DNA of 8,918 nt from JBGOUV01 sp041477815 (GTDB lineage: Bacteria; Acidobacteriota; Terriglobia; Bryobacterales; JACQDG01): assembly GCA_041477815.1 (NCBI GenBank), contig JBGOUV010000287.1, positions 1-8,918 of the forward strand. The letters run 5' to 3'. The notes under the pieces were generated by a model. That model was given only the letters and a program-made list of their open reading frames with translations. It had not been told where the DNA came from and ran no database searches. Both the position numbers and the translations under genes were made by a program. Numbering within the stretch: the stretch's first letter is position 1; each line of letters opens with the position of its first letter. Below are positions 1 to 5,676 of this stretch, one piece after another.

Positions 1-945
1 CGGGACAAGCGTCCCGAAGCCGTCGCCCAGACCGGCGACCGCCTCGCCGACCGCGCCTACGCCCTGGCTCTGGAGAATGGCTATCGGGAGTACGAGCGCT
101 TCCCGGTCCTGGAGGTCGAATGGGCGGCCCTGTCCGCCGCCTTGCCCCGCCTCGTCCAGGGCGAGAACCCGCGGCTCCAAACCGTGTGTGAAGCGCTTGG
201 GGTCTTCCTGGACTTTTCCGGGCGCTGGGACGAGAGGCTGTGGTTCAGCCAGCAAGCCGAGGAGAAGGCCCTCGCCGCGAACGACTTTCGGAACTCAGGC
301 TGGCGTGCGCACGACGCCGGCTGGGTGTATCAATTGCGTGGACAGGGCCCTCAGGTCTTGGTCTGCGCCGCCCGCGCCCAGGCACACTGGGAAACTGCCA
401 AAGCTGGTGCCTACACGCAGGCTAATGCCATCTACCTACGGGGACTCGCGCATTACCTGGAGGGGAACTGCCCCGCGGCCATCACTGCGTTTAAGCAAAC
501 CCTGACTCTCTGGCGCACCCCCAATCCGGAGAGCGAGGACGTCGCAATTGCCTGGAACGCCCTCGCTGCGGCAGAACGCTCCTCCGGCGATTCCCCCGCC
601 GCCGAGCGTGACTACCGCACAGGCCTGCGCATCGCCAAGGAGCTCAACTACCGCGAGGGCATCGCCTACATAACCGGCAACCTCGCCGAACTCGCCCTTG
701 ACCGCGAGGACTGGCCCGCTGCCGAGCAGCTGGCCCGCGAGTCCCTACCCCTGTCCGAGGCCGTCGGGCGACAGGAACTGATCGGCGAGGATTGCCGACG
801 CCTAGCCAAAGCCCTCGCCCGCCAAGGTCACCCCTCCGAGGGCCTCCCTTACGCCCGCCGCGCGGTCGAGATCTACACCAAACTCCGCTCGCCCGACTTG
901 CAAGCGGCCCAGGCCACCCTCCGCGAATGCGAACCGCCAGCCTAG
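1..945 (+). CDS. C-terminal part of a TPR protein, possibly of the STAND ATPase type (5' partial)
   Basis: The frame is open from base 1 with no stop, so the gene starts upstream of the window; the first in-window TTG/ATG-like codons are internal. About 314 residues are visible. The first 130 or so (with phrases such as ENGYREYERFPVLEVEW and FLDFSGRWDE) resemble the helical region that follows NB-ARC/STAND ATPase or CHAT/TIR modules in large bacterial regulatory proteins. From about base 412 to the end there are alpha-helical pairs of TPR type (for example AIYLRGLAHYLEGNCPAAI and AYITGNLAELALDREDWPAA), which would form a protein-binding superhelix. No catalytic motif is visible in this part, so the function cannot be named. 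It ends head-on against the PIN toxin gene, and the two stop codons overlap in a CTAG. The TPR assignment is firm; the STAND link is inference from similarity remembered, not searched. Confidence 0.8.
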   Translation, partial: RDKRPEAVAQTGDRLADRAYALALENGYREYERFPVLEVEWAALSAALPRLVQGENPRLQTVCEALGVFLDFSGRWDERLWFSQQAEEKALAANDFRNSGWRAHDAGWVYQLRGQGPQVLVCAARAQAHWETAKAGAYTQANAIYLRGLAHYLEGNCPAAITAFKQTLTLWRTPNPESEDVAIAWNALAAAERSSGDSPAAERDYRTGLRIAKELNYREGIAYITGNLAELALDREDWPAAEQLARESLPLSEAVGRQELIGEDCRRLAKALARQGHPSEGLPYARRAVEIYTKLRSPDLQAAQATLRECEPPA

Positions 946-1343
946 GCGCCTCCACCCAGCGTCTCAAACCCCGCCTCCCGAAAGTGCCCGTCAAAAGTGA
1001 ACGCCCTCCGGATCCCCAACTGCCGCATCACCGCAAAACTCATGCAATCGCCCGCATTAGCCCCCACGCTTCCCCACTTCCCGAACAGATCCCAAGCTTC
1101 CCCCTGCAACTCCCGATCCGGAAACACCACCTGCACTTCCTGATTCCGCCGCACCCGCCCCAGGAATACCACGGCCGCCGAAAAGTGCCCTCGCGCCTGC
1201 AACAATGAAACCGTCTCGTTGATCACCAGCGACGACGTCACGAACGTCATCCCAGGCCGCACCGCGCCCATCGCCGCCCCATGCCACTGATCCCGCGGCA
1301 TGACCCGAGCCACATAGTAACTCGTGTCCACGAAGATCTTCAT
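942..1343 (-). CDS. PIN-domain toxin (VapC-like ribonuclease)
   Basis: A 133-residue protein of normal PIN-domain size. The acidic residues expected for Mg-dependent RNA cleavage are all present: D6 in FVDTSYYVA, E43 in VINET, D99 in NAGDCMSF and D118 in FTFDGHF. Enzymes of this family cut tRNA, rRNA or mRNA when freed from their antitoxin. Its ATG overlaps the TGA of the upstream antitoxin gene by four bases (1340-1343), which indicates translational coupling and co-transcription, the usual antitoxin-first order. Its stop codon overlaps the stop of the TPR gene on the other strand. All catalytic residues are retained, so it is probably active. The RNA target cannot be told from sequence. Confidence 0.9.
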   Translation of the reverse strand: MKIFVDTSYYVARVMPRDQWHGAAMGAVRPGMTFVTSSLVINETVSLLQARGHFSAAVVFLGRVRRNQEVQVVFPDRELQGEAWDLFGKWGSVGANAGDCMSFAVMRQLGIRRAFTFDGHFREAGFETLGGGA

Positions 1344-1570
1344 CGGTACAGGATCTCGTCCACCCGGCTCGCTAGGTCCGTCTCCTCCGACTCTACCAAG
1401 CCCGTAATCGACGCAAACGGATCGGTCTCCCCCCGTCCAGCCCTCCGGCGCAGTCTCTCCTCCACCGTCTCACGAATGAACTCTGCCGCCGACACGCCCG
1501 CCTCCGCCGCCACCTGCTTCAACTCCAGCAGCAGCGCCTCCGGCAACGTCACCTGAAACTTCATGCTCAT
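1340..1570 (-). CDS. Ribbon-helix-helix type antitoxin partner of the PIN toxin
   Basis: A 76-residue protein beginning MSMKFQVTLPEALL, with a short beta strand followed by two helices (LLLELKQVAAEAG, then SAAEFIRETVEERLRR). This is the layout of ribbon-helix-helix antitoxins that dimerise on DNA. The charged, probably flexible tail (ETDLASRVDEILYR) is the expected toxin-binding segment. The start at 1570 has AGGAG about 12 bases upstream on the minus strand, a rather long spacing; a second in-frame ATG two codons later is possible. An 8-bp palindrome AGTATACT lies just upstream and could be part of an autoregulatory operator. It precedes and overlaps the toxin gene by four bases. Confidence 0.85.
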   Translation of the reverse strand: MSMKFQVTLPEALLLELKQVAAEAGVSAAEFIRETVEERLRRRAGRGETDPFASITGLVESEETDLASRVDEILYR

Positions 1571-1576
1571 GACATC

Positions 1577-1584
1577 AGTATACT
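1577..1584. promoter_or_regulatory. AGTATACT palindrome, possible antitoxin operator half
   Basis: A perfect 8-bp inverted repeat lies between the antitoxin start codon (1570) and the TATAAT box at 1611, partly overlapping the antitoxin ribosome-binding site. Ribbon-helix-helix antitoxins usually repress their own operon by binding short palindromes at this position. An 8-mer can arise by chance and no second copy was seen nearby, so this is only a candidate. Confidence 0.25.
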
Positions 1585-1610
1585 CCTACTAACCCCCTAG
1601 ACAGCCGCGG

Positions 1611-1616
1611 TATAAT
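1611..1616 (+). promoter_or_regulatory. TATAAT -10 box upstream of the sugar isomerase operon
   Basis: This is a perfect sigma70-type -10 hexamer in the divergent region between the antitoxin and the isomerase operon. No convincing -35 hexamer lies 16-18 bases upstream. A TAGACA at 1598-1603 is too close (7 bp) to serve. The expected start of transcription near 1623 would leave a leader of about 85-90 bases before the ATG at 1711. On the other strand the same bases read TATTAT, which could serve the antitoxin operon, so the two transcription units may share this AT-rich patch. Confidence 0.5.
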
Positions 1617-1635
1617 AGAGGTAGAGTGAGCCGTC

Positions 1636-1655
1636 GGGCCGGTCACCCCCGGCCC
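1636..1655 (+). promoter_or_regulatory. GC-only hairpin in the leader of the isomerase operon
   Basis: GGGCCGG (1636-1642) and CCGGCCC (1649-1655) pair perfectly as a 7-bp stem with a 6-base loop. It lies in the presumed 5' untranslated leader between the -10 box and the first start codon. No run of T follows the stem directly, so it does not look like an intrinsic terminator. It may stabilise the mRNA or reduce early translation. In GC-rich DNA such stems are not rare, hence modest confidence in any function. Confidence 0.35.
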
Positions 1656-1710
1656 CTGGAAGAAACTACGCATTTTGAAAAACCAAAGCCAACAGGCCTT
1701 TAGAATCAAC

Positions 1711-2595
1711 ATGAGCCACCTATCCCGCCGCAACTTCCTGGCCCTCCTGGCCCTCCCCCCCGCCACCCCCCAGATGAAGCTCTCCCTCTCCGTCCGCGTC
1801 GCCGAGTCCTTCTCCGACAAGACTAAGACCACCCTCACCCTCGACCAGCTCATCGATATTGCGAAACGAACTCCCTACCAGGCCCTCTGCATGCGCGCCT
1901 CCCAGGGCGGCATCCACACCCCCCAAGACCGCCTCCAGGCCATGGCCCGAGCCATCCGCGCCGCCTCCCTCCCGGTCTCCATGGTCACCGGCGACTTCGC
2001 TGTCCCCTCCAACAACGACGAGGGCCCCCGGTGCCTCCGCAACATCACCCCCTACCTCGATCTGGCCCAAACCTTTGGTTCCAATCTAATCCGTATCTGC
2101 ATGAAAAAAGAGGAGGATATCCCCTGGGCCCAGCGTGCCTCGGACGCGGCCCGCGAACGCCAGATCCGCCTCGCCCACCAGTCCCACTGCTCCAGCCTCT
2201 TCGAAACCGTCTCCGGCTCGCTCGACGTCCTCCGCCGCGTCAACCGCCCCAACTTCGGCCTCATCTACGAGCCCGCCAACTGGCTCATCTCCGCCCAGGA
2301 CTATGGCCCCGAAACCATCAAAAAGCTCCAGCCCTGGCTGCTGAACGTTTACGTGCAGAACCACCTCCTCCGCCCTGAGGGCAAAGGCTTTGTCGACACC
2401 TGGACCCGCGGCCGCGTCCCCCTGGACCACATCGGCCTGTGGGAAAAGGGTGGCGTCAACTTCGAGCGGGTCTTCGAAGGCCTTCACGCCATCCGCTACT
2501 CCGGCTACGTGACCATCCACCAAGCCTTCGCCGAAATAATGACCCCCGCCGACGCCGCCCGCAAGAGCTATGATTACCTCCAGCCATTCCTATAG
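1711..2595 (+). CDS. Tat-exported sugar phosphate isomerase/epimerase-like TIM-barrel protein
   Basis: A 294-residue protein of the xylose isomerase-like/AP-endonuclease-2 TIM-barrel superfamily, which isomerises, epimerises or dehydrates sugars and polyols using a divalent metal. The N-terminus SRRNFLALLAL is a twin-arginine signal, so the folded enzyme is probably exported. Likely metal-site positions are H156/H159 (LAHQSH), E187 (YEPANW), H218 (VQNH) and, at the last strand, H270 (VTIHQ), where a glutamate is more usual. The ATG at 1711 was chosen because it puts the twin-arginine motif at residues 6-7. A TTG at 1675 in the same frame would add 12 residues (total 306). Neither has a strong ribosome site. 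It is the first gene of a packed operon, 11 bases before the next gene, and the substrate is unknown. Confidence 0.82.
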   Translation: MSHLSRRNFLALLALPPATPQMKLSLSVRVAESFSDKTKTTLTLDQLIDIAKRTPYQALCMRASQGGIHTPQDRLQAMARAIRAASLPVSMVTGDFAVPSNNDEGPRCLRNITPYLDLAQTFGSNLIRICMKKEEDIPWAQRASDAARERQIRLAHQSHCSSLFETVSGSLDVLRRVNRPNFGLIYEPANWLISAQDYGPETIKKLQPWLLNVYVQNHLLRPEGKGFVDTWTRGRVPLDHIGLWEKGGVNFERVFEGLHAIRYSGYVTIHQAFAEIMTPADAARKSYDYLQPFL

Positions 2596-2606
2596 GAGGG
2601 ACCACC

Positions 2607-3611
2607 GTGACGCCCCACACCACCCGCAGAAGGTTCGCAGCCGGCGCCCTGGCCTCAGTTCCGGCCTTGTCCCAACTGGCCACTGCCCTCCCAGCCGCGT
2701 CCCAACTGGCCACTGGCCACTGGACACTGGCCACTGCCCTAACCGCCCCCCGGTACCAGATCGGCATCAGCCCCCAGGTGGCCGGCACCGCCTGGTCCAA
2801 GGACATCTGGCTCGCCTTCCGCGAGATTCGCGAGGTGGGCTATCGCTACGTCGAGGCCTTCATCGGCTCCTTCCGCGATTACTACGACCGCGATAAGCCC
2901 GAGGAGCTAATGAAGAGGATGGACGACATCGGCGTCCGCTTCGTGACGATCTCCAACGGCGCGCCCATGGAATCCCACTTTGAAGACCCCGCCAAGCACC
3001 ACCAGATCGTCGAGGAGCATCTCCGCCTGGTGCGCTTCATCCAGCGCCTCGGCTGCCGGCACCTGAAAATCAACCTGGGCTCGCGGCGGCCCACCGGTAC
3101 GACCGATGAGGACCTGAAGCAGATGGCCGCCGTCCTGAACAAGCTCGGACCGCGCATCAGCCAGGAAGGTCTCCAGTTCGGCATTCACCCCCACATGTGG
3201 AGCCAGCTCGAGAATCGCCGCGAGATCGACTACATCATGTCTAATACCCATGAGAAGCACGTAATGCTGGTCCTCGACACCGGGCACATCAACATGGCCG
3301 GCATCGATCCGGTCGAGCTCAGCCGTACCCTGGGCCACCGCGTTCTCGAGTACCACCTCAAGGACACCAAGAAGGAGTGGCTCGGCGGCGCCAAGCAGCG
3401 GGTCGACAACCCCGACATGATGAAGGACCCGCCCTTCTTCCCCCTCGGCCACGGCGGCGTTGATTTTCTGGCCCTCAAAGCCCACCTGGACAAGATCGGC
3501 TGGCGAGGCTGGATGGTGGTGCAGCTCGATTCCTCGCCCGATCAGTCGCCGCAGGACGCCGCCCGCGTGAGCGCCCAATACATTCAGAAGAAGCTTGGTA
3601 TGAAGCTGTGA
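2607..3611 (+). CDS. Tat-exported IolE-like sugar isomerase/dehydratase (TIM barrel)
   Basis: A 334-residue TIM-barrel protein with the pattern of the inosose dehydratase/hydroxypyruvate isomerase branch: IHPHMW (193-198), E202 in LENRREID, D224 and H227 in LDTGH, H250 and D253 in YHLKD, then GHGGVDF (281-287). The last expected metal-binding glutamate appears as Q306 in WMVVQLD. The start is GTG, supported by AGGAGG at 2594-2599 with a 7-base spacer; this ribosome site overlaps the stop of the previous gene. The N-terminus TRRRFAAGAL is a twin-arginine signal. Residues about 22-46 (SQLATALPAA, then SQLATGHWTL) are encoded by a heptamer-repeat array and lengthen the linker before the mature domain at RYQIGIS (residue 49 on). 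The stop overlaps the cupin start as GTGA. The substrate is not determinable. Confidence 0.85.
   Translation: MTPHTTRRRFAAGALASVPALSQLATALPAASQLATGHWTLATALTAPRYQIGISPQVAGTAWSKDIWLAFREIREVGYRYVEAFIGSFRDYYDRDKPEELMKRMDDIGVRFVTISNGAPMESHFEDPAKHHQIVEEHLRLVRFIQRLGCRHLKINLGSRRPTGTTDEDLKQMAAVLNKLGPRISQEGLQFGIHPHMWSQLENRREIDYIMSNTHEKHVMLVLDTGHINMAGIDPVELSRTLGHRVLEYHLKDTKKEWLGGAKQRVDNPDMMKDPPFFPLGHGGVDFLALKAHLDKIGWRGWMVVQLDSSPDQSPQDAARVSAQYIQKKLGMKL
2669..2738 (+). repeat. Heptanucleotide repeat array CACTGGN inside a coding region
   Basis: From 2704 to 2738 five consecutive heptamers read AACTGGC, CACTGGC, CACTGGA, CACTGGC, CACTGCC. A related partial copy (AACTGGC, CACTGCC) lies at 2674-2687. A 17-base direct repeat (2669-2685 and 2699-2715) is offset by exactly 30 bases and so keeps frame. 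The array encodes the low-complexity linker between the Tat signal and the catalytic barrel of the second isomerase. Its form recalls the short tandem heptamer families known from cyanobacteria. Confidence 0.75.
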
Positions 3612-4501
3612 GAACTGTCCTAGCCCTATTGCTAGTTACTTCCCCCTGGCTGCCCGCCCAGGAGCCCGTCTCCTACGCCCCCAAGCCCGTCAAGCTGACC
3701 CCGTACGTCCCGCCCCACAAGCCCCACACCAGGCTGCCCGAAGTGAAGGCGGCCCATAAGGGCCAGGCGGAATGGTCCGAGTGGGTGATCCGGGACGACT
3801 ACCTCTGGACCCAGTATATCCAGTCGGCGCCCGGCTCGAAGGTCTCCCCGCGCTTCCATCCCGACACCCGCGAGTGGTGGGTGATTCTGGAAGGCGAGAT
3901 CCGCTTCCACATCGAAGGACAAGAACCCTTCGTCGCCCGCCGGCGCTCGATGGTGCAGGCGCCCGCCCAGACCATCTATGCGATGGAAACCGTGGGCGAC
4001 AAACCCGCCCTCCGCTACCAGGTCAATATTCCCAATACCACCACCCTGTTCCCCGAGCCTCCGGCGACCCGCCTGCCCGGAATCGAGTTTATCCCGGTCC
4101 GCCTGGGCCGGCAGCCCTTCCCCTACGGCCGGACCAACCGCCCCCACATCAACCTCGACGACCTGGTGGCGGCCAAGCTCAACTACAGCGGCGAACGCTT
4201 TGTGAGCGACGACCGCGGCGCCTCCAGCATCATCTACGGCTACGGCAGCAAGCTGCCCCCGCTCAACGAAAACGACCGCGGCCACTTCCACCCCGAATGC
4301 GCCGAGTCCTGGGTGATCCTGCAAGGCCTGATGCGGTACAAGATCGAGGGTCAGGCGCCCTTCGTCGCCTCGGAAGGCGACATAGTATACGCCCCGCGCT
4401 ACACCTTCCACGCGCCCCGCTGGTGGGGCGACGGTCCCAGTTGCCGGCTGTCCATGCACGGCTACCCCAACAACCTCTCGCACCTCCGCGACGCCCCATG
4501 A
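3608..4501 (+). CDS. Secreted bicupin protein
   Basis: A 297-residue protein with two cupin barrels. The second (from about residue 200) has a full metal site: H226 and H228 (HFHPE), E233, and H268 (TFHAPRWW). The first (about 60-145) keeps H84 and E89 in FHPDTREWWVILEGE but has R82 in place of the first histidine and no late histidine, so it is probably structural or only weakly metal-binding. The two halves are clearly duplicates (EWWVILEGEIRFHIEGQ against ESWVILQGLMRYKIEGQ). A Sec signal peptide is visible (residues 2-17, probable cleavage PA|QE). The GTG start overlaps the previous stop (GTGA, 3608-3611) and the stop overlaps the next ATG (ATGA, 4498-4501), so translation is coupled on both sides. 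It may act as a sugar isomerase, dioxygenase or binding protein; the reaction is unknown. Confidence 0.8.
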   Translation: MRTVLALLLVTSPWLPAQEPVSYAPKPVKLTPYVPPHKPHTRLPEVKAAHKGQAEWSEWVIRDDYLWTQYIQSAPGSKVSPRFHPDTREWWVILEGEIRFHIEGQEPFVARRRSMVQAPAQTIYAMETVGDKPALRYQVNIPNTTTLFPEPPATRLPGIEFIPVRLGRQPFPYGRTNRPHINLDDLVAAKLNYSGERFVSDDRGASSIIYGYGSKLPPLNENDRGHFHPECAESWVILQGLMRYKIEGQAPFVASEGDIVYAPRYTFHAPRWWGDGPSCRLSMHGYPNNLSHLRDAP

Positions 4502-5075
4502 ACCGCCGTAATTTCCTCACCTCCTCCGCCCTCACCGCCGCCTCCCACCAGCGCGTCCTCGGCGCCAACGACCGCGACCTCGCCAACACCCATCACCCAA
4601 CACCCATGACCCAACTGCACGGCGACCAGGAACCCGTAGCCCTCTGCGGCCGCCGCGACGACTGCCTGGGCTTCGCCCACCAAAAGTCCCGCGCCACTCC
4701 CGTCCACTAAGGATTACCGCCGGCTCCTCGCCCACCGCGACCTCGACGCCGTAGCCATCGCCACCCCCGACCACTGGCACGCCCTCATGTGTATCGATGC
4801 TGCCAACGCCGGCAAGGACGTCTACATCGAGAAGCCCTCTCTCTAACCGTAGTCGAAGGCCGTAAGATGGTCGACGCCGTCCGCCGCAACCAGCGCGTCA
4901 GCCAGGTGGGCATCCAGCGCCGTTCGTCTCCCGTCTGCCGCGAAGCCGCCGACCTGGTCCGCTCTGGCGGCATCGGCCACGTCACCTTGGCCGCGGCTAC
5001 AACATCCGCAATGAGTACCCCAACGGAATAGGCAATCCCCCCAACGCCACCCCGCCTCCCGGAGTAGACTACGAG
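4498..5075 (+). pseudogene. Broken Tat-type Gfo/Idh/MocA oxidoreductase
   Basis: The reading begins MNRRNFLTSSAL (twin-arginine signal) and its ATG overlaps the cupin stop. Homology continues over three changes of frame. Frame 1 runs from 4498 to about 4707, with a stop at 4708-4710. Frame 2 runs from about 4709 to 4846 (KDYRRLLAHRDLDAVAIATP, DHWHAL and YIEKP, the conserved lysine motif of the family). Frame 1 resumes at 4843 (LTVVEGRKMVDAV to GIGHVTLA). Frame 3 runs from about 4992 (RGYNIRNEYPNGIGNPP to GVDYE, ending near 5075). The second and third changes look like loss of one C in short C-runs. The glycine-rich NAD-binding loop expected after residue 26 is absent and a heptamer array lies there instead. 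The C-terminal half or more of a usual roughly 430-residue enzyme is missing, cut off next to the Uma2 gene. It cannot make an active dehydrogenase. Confidence 0.88.
4585..4619 (+). repeat. Heptanucleotide repeat array AACACCC/ATCACCC in the oxidoreductase remnant
   Basis: Five consecutive heptamers read AACACCC, ATCACCC, AACACCC, ATGACCC, AACTGCA. They lie right after the signal-sequence region of the broken oxidoreductase, where the beta strand and GxGxxG loop of the Rossmann fold should be encoded. The array ends in CCCAACTG, an octamer also found in the array at 2669-2738. Confidence 0.7.
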
Positions 5076-5097
5076 TACCGAGCTCCGTGGAAACTGG

Positions 5098-5646
5098 CTA
5101 GACGCCGGCGAACAGCTCGTCCACCGGGACAGAGAAACCCGGCAAAAGCCCCGGCTCCTCCAGAACCTGTCCGGACTCGTACTTGCGAATCTCCCCCGGC
5201 CGGTGCGCGATGACGTGGCGGGTGTCACCGTAGAGCAGCCAAACAGCCTGCGCCCCGGCCCGCAGGTACTGCTCCACCTTACGATCCATGTCCCTCGCGG
5301 AGTTGCTCGGCGAGATCACTTCGACGGCCAGATCCGGCGCCCCCCGGAGCGCTCCGCGAACATCCTCCATGCTCTCGTAGGAGGACGTCCGCATCAAGCA
5401 TACATCGGGAATCCGCACCGTATGCGGCGCCAGCAAGAAGGAAACGTTCAGCGACACTTGGTAGGCGGTGCGTTTGCCCAGCCAAGCCAGGAGCGAGGCG
5501 GCCGTGTTGGCCTGAACCCGTCCATGAGGAACACTCGCCTGGGGCATTTCGATCACCGCCCCTTCATCCAGCTCGCGGAATACCCCTTCCTCTTCCGGCA
5601 AGGCGGCGAATTCTTCAAAGGTGAGCAGCGTTTGTGTGGTTGCCAT
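5098..5646 (-). CDS. Uma2-family putative PD-(D/E)XK nuclease
   Basis: A 182-residue protein (MATTQTLLTFEEFAALPEEEG onward) of the Uma2/DUF820 family, which has a restriction-endonuclease-like fold and is often present in many copies in Cyanobacteria, Chloroflexi and Acidobacteriota. Typical segments are RIPDVCLM (D81), APDLAVEVISPSN (E109), K123 followed by EQYLRAGAQAVWLL, and a C-terminal LLPGFSVPVDELF. A ribosome site GGTGGAG lies just before the ATG at 5646. The same frame stays open further upstream, but that extension is antisense to the PLP-enzyme gene and lacks Uma2 features. The biological role of the family is poorly known. Its 3' end touches the truncated oxidoreductase, which suggests the gene arrived by a rearrangement that removed the rest of that gene. 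Confidence 0.87.
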   Translation of the reverse strand: MATTQTLLTFEEFAALPEEEGVFRELDEGAVIEMPQASVPHGRVQANTAASLLAWLGKRTAYQVSLNVSFLLAPHTVRIPDVCLMRTSSYESMEDVRGALRGAPDLAVEVISPSNSARDMDRKVEQYLRAGAQAVWLLYGDTRHVIAHRPGEIRKYESGQVLEEPGLLPGFSVPVDELFAGV

Positions 5647-5669
5647 AAGCTCCACCTGCCGACTATAGT
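5640..5669 (+). promoter_or_regulatory. Sigma70-like promoter of the PLP-enzyme gene
   Basis: TTGCCA (5640-5645) and TATAGT (5664-5669) are separated by 18 bases, a good match to a housekeeping promoter. The expected transcription start, about 7 bases past the -10, falls at or next to the A of the ATG at 5677. No ribosome-binding site exists in the few bases between. The -35 box overlaps the start codon of the divergent Uma2 gene. Confidence 0.6.
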
Positions 5670-5676
5670 AACAGAC

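Noticed and set aside
1598..1603. TAGACA as a -35 box for the TATAAT at 1611
   Set aside because: The 7-bp spacing is far too short for a sigma70 promoter.
1636..1655. GC hairpin as an intrinsic terminator
   Set aside because: No T-run follows the stem, and it lies between a -10 box and the start of an operon.
2669..2738. CRISPR array
   Set aside because: Units are 7 bases with no spacers; this is a simple tandem repeat.
3632..4483. Long minus-strand open frame opposite the bicupin
   Set aside because: A shadow of the bicupin reading frame, with no recognisable domain.
3772..4710. Long plus-strand frame leading into the oxidoreductase start
   Set aside because: Before 4498 it is an out-of-frame Pro/Arg-rich shadow of the bicupin; only the part from ATG 4498 is real.
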